Below are positions 6,204 through 11,161 of a DNA stretch of 11,161 nucleotides, in pieces (positions within the stretch are counted from its first letter, which is position 1; each line of letters starts with the position of its first letter). The translations under genes and the position numbers were made by a program. The notes beneath the pieces are model-generated. The model was given only the letters and a program-made list of their open reading frames with translations, searched no databases and was not told the DNA's origin. Source of the stretch: Verrucomicrobiota bacterium (GTDB lineage Bacteria; Chlamydiota; Chlamydiia; Chlamydiales; Rhabdochlamydiaceae); contig CAJCIW010000126.1 in NCBI GenBank assembly GCA_903970455.1, positions 1 through 11,161 of the forward strand. Direction: 5' to 3'.

Positions 6204-7278
6204 CTTCGATTTTCAAGACGGTCCCTTGCATCGTTTTGTGCAAGAATTCGGCGCGCTTGCGGGCGATTTCCTGGGGGTCCGCCGTTTGCTGCTCATTTAA
6301 GAGATGCATAAGGTGGGCGCGGCGGCATTGGAAGAAAAGGGTGTTGAGTTTATTTTCGGTAACGCCTTCGATCCAATCGAGATGGAGGCCCAGTTTCATC
6401 AAGCTCAAGGCGCCCATCGCTTCTTTTGTCTGTAATTGATACGAATGCAAAAGCAGGCCAAAGGAGCGGCTGACTTGATCTTTGATCTCGGCGTTATTCT
6501 CATTTTTCAAATGGGAGCGCAACGTCTTTTCCATCGCCATCAATTTCATCGCCATCGAATGGACAGATTGCAAAATGGCCTCTTCATTGGTCCCGAGAGA
6601 AAAAGTGTTGGCGACGACTACGAGATCCCCGGCGATTTCGTCTAAATTTCCTCCCATCCCCGTGATGGTGACCTCTTCCTCTTTTTGTTTCGCCAAGGTT
6701 TCTTGAAGCTGGCGGGAATGGATCAAGGCCGGTAAGTGAAGAAAGGCTTGCACAGTAAGCCCCGTGCCGCAATAAGCAGGGTCTGATGTCAAATAGCCGA
6801 ATTTGGGGGAGAAGGAAAACTCAACAGCCGACCCTATCGCTGTTTCGATCTCGTTCAATTTATTCCAAACCTTTTCCCAAGCCCCCACTGTGTCGATCAT
6901 TTGCAGTTGAAGATGGTCCTCGATATTGAGTTTGGCGAAAAAATTTCCTGTCTCATCGACGACGAATCCTTGCCCTGCAAGCGTATTCTGAAATCCTTCC
7001 ATGCACAAAAAATGCTCAAACAAATATTCCTTATCGAGGGCGCTCACGTCCTCTGCCTTAAGAAGGACAGGTTGAACGAGCAAAGGGGATTGTAAAAGCG
7101 GGTCCTTAAGCGCTGAAAAGGTCTGCTGAGATTGCCTGTCGTCCATTTTAGGCGGGAAATTGAATTTAGCTAAGTTGCGGTGCAACAGGAAAGAAGTGGC
7201 CAGCCAAATGGGATTTCCCTCTTTTTCCCAAGGCGTATGTTCAAGGAGGAATTTAGGAAGTTTGATCTTTTCAGTCAT
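6193..7278 (-). CDS. mcsB: McsB-like protein (ATP:guanido phosphotransferase fold), probable catalytically impaired protein-arginine kinase
   Basis: This encodes 361 residues, the normal length for McsB, which in Bacillus phosphorylates arginines on proteins to mark them for ClpC/ClpP. The fold is recognisable: NIEDHLQLQ at 118-126, GYLTSDP at 161-167, GTGLTVQAFLHLPAL at 171-185, DEIAGDLVVVANTFSLG at 213-229. Compared with the B. subtilis protein as I recall it, key positions have changed. SSRIRLARN is ATSFLLHRN. NEEDH is NIEDH. The Cys of TSCPTNVGTGLR is Asp167 and its Arg is Thr. RGIYGEGSE is TGMGGNLDE. The RD pair of the phosphoarginine site is QE (336-337). Phosphotransfer is therefore doubtful; an adaptor role is possible. 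The start overlaps the end of mcsA by 8 bases, so the two are translationally coupled. Its own start has no clear Shine-Dalgarno sequence. The 3' end overlaps paralogue B by 11 bases. Confidence 0.88.
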   Translation of the reverse strand: MTEKIKLPKFLLEHTPWEKEGNPIWLATSFLLHRNLAKFNFPPKMDDRQSQQTFSALKDPLLQSPLLVQPVLLKAEDVSALDKEYLFEHFLCMEGFQNTLAGQGFVVDETGNFFAKLNIEDHLQLQMIDTVGAWEKVWNKLNEIETAIGSAVEFSFSPKFGYLTSDPAYCGTGLTVQAFLHLPALIHSRQLQETLAKQKEEEVTITGMGGNLDEIAGDLVVVANTFSLGTNEEAILQSVHSMAMKLMAMEKTLRSHLKNENNAEIKDQVSRSFGLLLHSYQLQTKEAMGALSLMKLGLHLDWIEGVTENKLNTLFFQCRRAHLMHLLNEQQTADPQEIARKRAEFLHKTMQGTVLKIEAKS

Positions 7279-7804
7279 TTTCTGTTGGTTTTGTGTCTTT
7301 GGTCAATGTTTGGATTTGATCGCGGATCCAGGCTGCCTGCTCATAATTTTCTTTTTTCAATGCTTCGTTAAGCGCTTCGTTTAAAGCGGTTAAACGGCTT
7401 GATGTGGGAATGCTCAGCGGCTTATTGGGTGATTTTCCGATGTGCAAAGCCTGAATCTTTTTAGAGAGGATCTCTTTTTTGATGCGGGAAGAGAGTTTGC
7501 TCGCTCCACTTAATTCGGAAAGAAGAACGTCTGCGAAAACAGCATAGCATTCGCTGCATCCGAGAGGATTGCCCATTTTGATCGCTTCTAAAGTTGTCCT
7601 GCAATGGCCGCAGCATAGACCAGCCTCTGTTTCCGTCAGTCCTTCCCGAGGCGCCATCGCCATCATTTGCCCATGGAGTCGTTGTTGTAGGACAGGACAC
7701 TCGGCGCACATTTCTGTGCAAATGATCGAGTTGTCGACAATTTCCTTGTAGATGACCTTGATAGATTTTTTGCAATGGCTGCATTCAACCGGCCGGTCAG
7801 GCAT
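7271..7804 (-). CDS. mcsA: McsA-like zinc-finger / UVR-domain protein
   Basis: This encodes 177 residues from the ATG at 7804. Four CxxC pairs are present at C8/C11, C33/C36, C65/C68 and C83/C86, as in McsA zinc-binding proteins. A C-terminal UVR motif lies at about 140-166 (LNEALNEALKKENYEQAAWI), a helical hairpin known from UvrB/UvrC and ClpC partners. McsA activates and docks McsB in Firmicutes. The ORF can be extended four codons to a GTG at 7816, but GGAG (7814-7811) is placed 6 bases before the ATG and overlaps that GTG, so the ATG is preferred. It is first in an overlapping mcsA-mcsB pair. In C. trachomatis the pair lies next to frr and pyrH; here the upstream neighbour is an MFS transporter. 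Confidence 0.88.
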   Translation of the reverse strand: MPDRPVECSHCKKSIKVIYKEIVDNSIICTEMCAECPVLQQRLHGQMMAMAPREGLTETEAGLCCGHCRTTLEAIKMGNPLGCSECYAVFADVLLSELSGASKLSSRIKKEILSKKIQALHIGKSPNKPLSIPTSSRLTALNEALNEALKKENYEQAAWIRDQIQTLTKDTKPTEND

Positions 7805-7810
7805 GGAGAA

Positions 7811-7814
7811 CTCC
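7811..7814 (-). promoter_or_regulatory. mcsA: Ribosome-binding site that decides the mcsA start
   Basis: GGAG on the minus strand is 6 bases from the ATG at 7804. It overlaps the in-frame GTG at 7816, which therefore lacks its own site. Confidence 0.6.
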
Positions 7815-7830
7815 ACGGGTTGTAAACCGG

Positions 7831-7859
7831 ATACTAAAAGAGAAAATGGTAATTCTCAA
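7831..7859 (-). promoter_or_regulatory. Predicted sigma70-type promoter of mcsA-mcsB
   Basis: On the minus strand, TTGAGA (7859-7854) and TAGTAT (7836-7831) are separated by exactly 17 bases. They lie between the MFS gene's stop and mcsA. Transcription would start near 7824, about 20 bases before the mcsA ATG, which suggests that mcsA-mcsB is its own transcription unit. Confidence 0.55.
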
Positions 7860-7868
7860 TAAATTTAT

Positions 7869-9074
7869 TTACAAAGTCGTTTCCCGAACGGTTTTACCCT
7901 GGGGGATGAAGAGGATGAGGAAGAAACCAAGCAGGAGCAAGAGGGCGAGCACCGCGAGGGTGGTCGCGAAGGGATCGACCGAAACGCTCTTTGCAAGAAG
8001 TCCAGCCCACGTTGAGCCCAGGTTTGCGAGGCACCAGGCGCAGCCCATGAGCAGAGCGGAAACAGTGCTTGGGCTTTCAGGGACCAGTTTATTTCCCCAA
8101 GAGACGATGACTGGGTTGATCGTTCCCATAAAACCACCCACGCAAGTTAAGAAAAGGGCGGTTTTTTCAAGAGCGTGTTCGGTCTGGATCAAAAAAGCAT
8201 ACAGCAGAAGAAGGGTGGCAAAGATCGCGACCAAAAGAACCGGCTTGTGTCCATACCGGTCGCAGAGGTAGCCTGCGGGGACCAAGACTATAGCGGCTCC
8301 AAGTACAAAACAAAGATGTCCCCCTCCCATGCAGAGCCAGGTATGGCATTCTTTTGCGCGCAATAGGTCGGGAAGCAGGAACATGAAAGCCGTCATCAAC
8401 GTAAAGTTGAAAACTTGAGTCGCGTAAAGCAATAAAAGTGCGCGCTTCGAGCGGAGTAAAGGCTGAAGGAATTCTTTAAAAGAAAGGCGCTGATTATCTT
8501 TTTGCTCCTGCATCGGGTAAAAGGAGATCAATAAAATCGCAAGCGCGACTGGAATTAAAAAAATAAGGGCTTGTCCCCCGCAATACTCCATCGCTTTTGT
8601 AAAAGCCAGTTGGGAAATCGCAAGGCCGAATGCTCCGCCTGAAGCAAATAATAAAATATTCCGTCCTTTCTTTTCAGAAAGAAGACCGGCAAAACCGACT
8701 GCTGCAGGATGGTAAGACCCTGAGCCGAGCATCAGCAATAAAAGAATGAAAAAAGAGATCAGAATACTATCCGTAAATGTGATCCAAAGGACGCAGGAGG
8801 CAAGGAGCAATCCTAAGATGATCACTTTTTTCCTAAAGCCCCGGTCGGAAAAATACCCAAAAAAAATCTGAAGAATTTCTCCAAAAAATCCGCTTAGGCC
8901 CGCGATCAGGCCGGCTTTGGCAATGTCGATCGCGGCAATTGTTTTGTAAATCGGCCAAATCCCGGTAAAAAAATCGAGGAGTAGATGGCTGCCCCAGAGA
9001 AGGAAAAGGCTCCTTCCCACTGTGGGACGGATTTGAAGTGGCATAAAAAAAGGAAGAGATGTTGTTACTCTCAT
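7869..9074 (-). CDS. MFS transporter, fosmidomycin-resistance (Fsr) type
   Basis: This encodes 401 residues with about 12 hydrophobic segments, the normal size for a major facilitator. Two MFS motif-A loops are present, GYFSDRGFRKK in the N-terminal half and GYLCDRYGHKP in the C-terminal half. SHLLLDFFTGIWPIYK near the start and GSGSYHPAAVGFAGLL in segment 4 resemble the Fsr family (HLLND...; G...HP). It is predicted to export a small molecule across the inner membrane; the substrate cannot be told. The ORF is open up to 9350, but that part overlaps the divergent secreted-protein gene and is not MFS-like. ATG 9074 and ATG 9044 both lack a Shine-Dalgarno sequence. A consensus -10 box overlaps the 9074 ATG, so translation from 9044 is possible. 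Confidence 0.85.
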   Translation of the reverse strand: MRVTTSLPFFMPLQIRPTVGRSLFLLWGSHLLLDFFTGIWPIYKTIAAIDIAKAGLIAGLSGFFGEILQIFFGYFSDRGFRKKVIILGLLLASCVLWITFTDSILISFFILLLLMLGSGSYHPAAVGFAGLLSEKKGRNILLFASGGAFGLAISQLAFTKAMEYCGGQALIFLIPVALAILLISFYPMQEQKDNQRLSFKEFLQPLLRSKRALLLLYATQVFNFTLMTAFMFLLPDLLRAKECHTWLCMGGGHLCFVLGAAIVLVPAGYLCDRYGHKPVLLVAIFATLLLLYAFLIQTEHALEKTALFLTCVGGFMGTINPVIVSWGNKLVPESPSTVSALLMGCAWCLANLGSTWAGLLAKSVSVDPFATTLAVLALLLLLGFFLILFIPQGKTVRETTL

Positions 9075-9101
9075 TATAGATAAGCATCGATATCGGAACA
9101 A
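9073..9101 (-). promoter_or_regulatory. Predicted promoter of MFS transporter gene
   Basis: On the minus strand, a perfect TATAAT (9078-9073) lies 17 bases after a weak TTGTTC (9101-9096). The -10 box overlaps the ATG at 9074, so a transcript from here would start near 9066 and would have to use the ATG at 9044. Confidence 0.4.
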
Positions 9102-9125
9102 GAATTCAAAATAAAAGTTCGTTGT

Positions 9126-9154
9126 TGGACAAAAAAAGAGGGAGTTCCTATATT
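9126..9154 (+). promoter_or_regulatory. Predicted promoter of duplicated-domain secreted protein
   Basis: TGGACA (9126-9131), 17 bases, then TATATT (9149-9154). The same TGGACA-N17-TAyATT layout precedes the related gene at 10025. Confidence 0.6.
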
Positions 9155-9195
9155 GCAGAAATTGTTTTAACCACATTTTAAGAAGGAAACTCGCT

Positions 9196-9795
9196 ATGAA
9201 AAAAACTGCTTTATTCTGCGCTTTTGTTCTTGCAGCAACCGCTTCTCTTTCCGCCGCCCCAAAGGGGAACACGAAATTGGGCCAAATGCAGGGGCAAGAC
9301 GAAATGGTCGATTGCACGCAATTGACGCCCGACGAGCAAAATTTTTCCAATCAGCTGATGGACATGAATAACAGGAACATGTTCTGCACGCAGTTCACCC
9401 GGCAGCAAAGACAGCAGGCGATGCAAATGATGGGACGACAGGACGACTCGGGGAACATGATGAACGCCGACCAGTCTGTACAACAGGTGATGCAAATGGG
9501 CGGAATGTCGTCGATGAACAACCAGCAAAATACTAGAGCGTCTTGCGCCAAATTATCGTCAGACGAGCAAAATTTTTCCAATCAGCTGATGGACATGAAT
9601 AACAGGAATATATTCTGCACGCAGTTCACCAAGCAGCAAAGACAGCAGGCAATGCGAATGATGGGACAACAGGACGTCTCGGGCAATACGATGAACGCCG
9701 ACCAGTCTGTTCAACAGGTGATGCAAATGGGAGGAATGTCGCCAATGTCGAACCAGCAAAAAGGGAGAGCGTCCGGCGGCTGCCCTGTGAAGTAA
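9196..9795 (+). CDS. Exported Met/Gln-rich protein with two copies of an unnamed domain
   Basis: This encodes 199 residues. Residues 1-20 form a Sec signal peptide (MKKTALFCAF, then an Ala-rich core, cleavage near SLSA), so it is periplasmic or secreted. The mature part is two tandem 77-residue units, C40-R116 and C117-G193, nearly identical. Each carries a core with DEQNFSNQLMDMNNRN, FCTQFT, QQRQQAM, NADQSVQQVMQMGGMS and a Cys pair 24 residues apart (C40/C64 and C117/C141). It is unusually rich in Met and Gln. L(T/S)xDEQ and FTxQQRQQAM faintly recall the LTxxQ motifs of Spy/CpxP chaperones; this is only a suggestion. AGAAGGA (9181-9187) lies 8 bases before the ATG. The gene at 10025 encodes a single-unit relative, so the two form a small family. 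Function unknown. Confidence 0.85.
   Translation: MKKTALFCAFVLAATASLSAAPKGNTKLGQMQGQDEMVDCTQLTPDEQNFSNQLMDMNNRNMFCTQFTRQQRQQAMQMMGRQDDSGNMMNADQSVQQVMQMGGMSSMNNQQNTRASCAKLSSDEQNFSNQLMDMNNRNIFCTQFTKQQRQQAMRMMGQQDVSGNTMNADQSVQQVMQMGGMSPMSNQQKGRASGGCPVK
9313..9543 (+). repeat. 231-bp in-frame tandem repeat, unit 1
   Basis: This is the first of two adjacent 231-bp (77-codon) units inside the exported-protein gene. The longest perfect match to unit 2 is 47 bp (9331-9377 against 9562-9608). Confidence 0.88.
9544..9774 (+). repeat. 231-bp in-frame tandem repeat, unit 2
   Basis: This second unit keeps the same codon phase as unit 1, with scattered substitutions, many of them conservative (Met/Ile, Arg/Lys). 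It indicates an intragenic duplication that has been maintained as protein. Confidence 0.88.
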
Positions 9796-9807
9796 ATTTT
9801 CCATTAT

Positions 9808-9860
9808 CTCGACTTTGTAACTTTTCGAGTCCTTCGGCCCCAAAAAGTTACAAAGTCGAG
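9808..9860. repeat. Perfect 18-bp inverted repeat with 17-base loop in the 3' UTR
   Basis: Arm 9808-9825 (CTCGACTTTGTAACTTTT) is the exact reverse complement of 9843-9860. It begins 13 bases after the stop of the exported-protein gene and has no T-run after it, so it is not itself an intrinsic terminator. The loop contains C(TTCG)G. It would form a very stable RNA hairpin, perhaps protecting the mRNA 3' end, or it may be one copy of a dispersed element. Confidence 0.85.
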
Positions 9861-9870
9861 CCAAGAAGTC

Positions 9871-9899
9871 AAAAACGGGAACTTAATGTCCCGTTTTTT
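9871..9899 (+). terminator. Rho-independent terminator
   Basis: AAAAACGGGA (9871-9880) pairs with TCCCGTTTTT (9889-9898) across an 8-base loop and ends in a T-run. It ends transcription of the exported-protein gene before the next promoter. Confidence 0.9.
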
Positions 9900-9942
9900 C
9901 GTTTTAATTTTAATAAAAATTAACTTCTCCCAATTGTAAGAC

Positions 9943-9971
9943 TGGACAAAAAATTGGTTGAATCATACATT
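9943..9971 (+). promoter_or_regulatory. Predicted promoter of single-domain secreted protein
   Basis: TGGACA (9943-9948), 17 bases, then TACATT (9966-9971), matching the layout before the gene at 9196. Another possible -10, TATACT at 9983-9988, has no -35 box at normal spacing. Confidence 0.5.
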
Positions 9972-10024
9972 AGTTAGCATGTTATACTTGGCTTCCGTCA
10001 GGTATGTAATAACTCAGGAGAAAT

Positions 10025-10381
10025 ATGAAAAAATCAATGATGATGCTTGCGCTCGCAACAATCGCTGCGAGCTTGACTTTAAACGCTGATGAAGCACACA
10101 AATCACACGTTGCAACTACAGCTGAAAAAGCGCAAGAAACTGCAGCAACAAAACTTTCTGTTGAAGAACAAGCTTTGGTTGCGAAGCTCAACGATCACAA
10201 TCGCAAACTCTTCAGCGATAAATTGTCTGCTGAGCAAAGAAAATCTGTCATGGTCGCAGTGAAAAATGGCGCCAATGCAGATGAAGCCGTTCAAAAATTG
10301 ATCGCTTCTAAAGAACTCAAAGAAGCGCCAGCTGTTGTCAATGCTGAGAAAGCTAACACTTCCTCTTCAGCTGTCAAGTAA
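10025..10381 (+). CDS. Small exported protein with one copy of the same unnamed domain
   Basis: This encodes 118 residues. A signal peptide covers residues 1-21 (MKKSMMMLALATIAAS, cleavage near LNA). The mature protein is Ala/Lys/Glu-rich. Residues 44-93 hold LSVEEQ, LNDHNRKLF, LSAEQRKSVM and NADEAVQ, which align one-to-one, with a one-residue gap plus the shorter linker, with the repeat units of the gene at 9196 (LSSDEQ, LMDMNNRNIF, FTKQQRQQAM, NADQSVQ). Cys and the Met/Gln tail are absent here, so the conserved core is the LSxxEQ...NR..F...QR...NAD..VQ pattern. AGGAG (10016-10020) lies 4 bases before the ATG. It is flanked by its own promoter and terminator, so it is monocistronic. Function unknown; periplasmic location inferred. 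Confidence 0.85.
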   Translation: MKKSMMMLALATIAASLTLNADEAHKSHVATTAEKAQETAATKLSVEEQALVAKLNDHNRKLFSDKLSAEQRKSVMVAVKNGANADEAVQKLIASKELKEAPAVVNAEKANTSSSAVK

Positions 10382-10399
10382 TTTTCTTTTCTTGTTCTG

Positions 10400-10430
10400 A
10401 AAACCGTCTCATTGCGAGGCGGTTTTTTTT
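10400..10430. terminator. Bidirectional rho-independent terminator
   Basis: AAAACCGTCTC (10400-10410) pairs with GAGGCGGTTTT (10416-10426) with one G-T pair, followed by T8 on the plus strand. On the minus strand the hairpin is followed by TTTT, so it can serve the convergent protease gene too, whose stop codon (10431-10429) lies inside the T-run. Confidence 0.9.
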
Positions 10431-11161
10431 ACGCACGCGATATGGCAGAGACGAAATCCAGGTATAAAGTACAGCCAATTGGATGTGTTTCACCAGTCTC
10501 TTTCAATGTGTTACTAACTTGATCATAAAGCTTTTCTGCAAGCTCATTACCTTGAATTTCCAAGACTCCATGATTGGGATCGAAAAAATAGCCAAGCTGA
10601 TCATCGATTTTTATAAAGGCTGTTAGATGGCGAGGTAGGCCAAGAGCATAAGCACCCGCTGGAATCGCATTAATCTGTCGGATCACTTCAGAACGATTGG
10701 CTTTCCATTGGCTCGGTGTATGTTTAATAAGCGCAGTTCTCTGTCCGCGAGGGTCTTGTGGGCCAATTTTAAGATTTAGCAACTTTCCTTTTCTTAGATA
10801 AATAGTTTGTAATAACGTGGGATCCATTCCCCCGCCATTTTCAAATTGCTCTCCAATCGCAGCGAAATGAGCTCTAGGATCGATGAATTGGTCTTTGGTT
10901 TTTAAGTACAAGTTTAAAAACCAATAGCTTTCACCTCGGCAAATCCCTTGGTGATGGCCAAATTTGATCGCATGATCACGGGATCCCCATAAAGCCCTTT
11001 TTCTGACTCTTTGATCATTCACCCTGCTTGCTAGAATCTCAGGGTATTCATTGACGATCTCCCCCTCTTGATTGGGACCATTGCGCGACTTAGCAATTTT
11101 AAATAGTTTAGTCGTCTCTTCGGAAAGAGTGTTGAATCCGATTTTTAAATGAACAGCCCAG
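10429..11161 (-). CDS. YopT/AvrPphB-type (peptidase C58) cysteine protease, 5' end outside window
   Basis: The frame is open from the window edge to a TAA at 10431-10429, giving 243 residues of the C-terminal part. A GTG at 11022 has been the longest apparent start, but the frame continues upstream for 46 more codons without a stop. C58 family features are present: GICRGESYWFLNLYL with catalytic Cys (codon 10941-10939), His in LPRHLTAFIKID (10629-10627) and Asp in YFFDPNHG (10581-10579). His-Asp spacing is 16, as in YopT (H258/D274). C58 proteases are type III effectors or toxin domains that cleave host proteins such as Rho GTPases or kinases. Delivery to the host is inferred from the family and the organism type. 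It could be the tail of a larger toxin. Confidence 0.85.
   Translation of the reverse strand, partial: WAVHLKIGFNTLSEETTKLFKIAKSRNGPNQEGEIVNEYPEILASRVNDQRVRKRALWGSRDHAIKFGHHQGICRGESYWFLNLYLKTKDQFIDPRAHFAAIGEQFENGGGMDPTLLQTIYLRKGKLLNLKIGPQDPRGQRTALIKHTPSQWKANRSEVIRQINAIPAGAYALGLPRHLTAFIKIDDQLGYFFDPNHGVLEIQGNELAEKLYDQVSNTLKETGETHPIGCTLYLDFVSAISRA

Noticed and set aside
7846..8271. 141-codon plus-strand ORF opposite the MFS gene
   Set aside because: It is Arg/Lys/Ser-rich with no motif, has no ribosome-binding site and lies fully antisense to the conserved transporter: a shadow frame.
9075..9350. 92-residue N-terminal extension of the MFS transporter ORF
   Set aside because: It runs antisense through the divergent exported-protein gene and its promoter, is not MFS-like, and a family-sized start exists at 9074.

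Overview
The window looks like chromosomal DNA of a Chlamydiota bacterium, most likely one of the amoeba-associated 'environmental' lineages rather than Chlamydia proper. The main clues are a mcsA-mcsB pair with a strongly diverged McsB, a large inverse-autotransporter outer-membrane protein with a beta-helix passenger, a YopT-like cysteine protease of the kind delivered to host cells, and several unrecognised small lineage-type proteins. The taxon is inferred from gene content only; no rRNA or tRNA is present to confirm it.

Layout. (1) 1-588: a thiE-like gene leaves the window at its left edge on the minus strand. It is preceded by a clear TPP riboswitch and a hairpin that could hide the ribosome-binding site. 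(2) 589-2985 (+): a 798-residue inverse autotransporter with signal peptide, coiled-coil periplasmic segment, invasin-type beta-barrel and right-handed beta-helix passenger, with a G8 tract inside the barrel coding region. (3) 2986-4323 (-): an IspD/TarI-type cytidylyltransferase fused to a short-chain dehydrogenase, the architecture of H. influenzae Bcs1 and of TarI+TarJ (CDP-ribitol synthesis). Its stop codon directly abuts that of the autotransporter. (4) 4432-6203 (+): two tandem paralogues of an unknown, probably helical, cytosolic or secreted protein. Each has the same 52-bp upstream repeat and predicted promoter, but only the first keeps a Shine-Dalgarno sequence. (5) 6193-9074 (-): mcsB, mcsA and a fosmidomycin-resistance-type MFS transporter. 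McsB has lost most of the kinase-site residues. (6) 9196-10381 (+): two exported small proteins that share a roughly 50-residue domain, single in one and duplicated in the other. They have matching promoters and are separated by a long inverted repeat and an intrinsic terminator. (7) 10429-11161 (-): a C58 (YopT/AvrPphB) cysteine protease with its Cys/His/Asp triad, truncated at the 5' end by the window edge.

How the genes relate. Thiamine synthesis is probably controlled by TPP through the riboswitch. The autotransporter and the C58 protease are the candidate host-contact proteins. McsA/McsB is a stress or quality-control pair that may act as a binding adaptor rather than a kinase. The IspD-SDR fusion suggests activated ribitol phosphate for an unknown surface polymer. 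The two exported paralogues share an unnamed domain and promoter layout and are probably expressed together. No CRISPR array, insertion sequence, rRNA or intact tRNA was seen.
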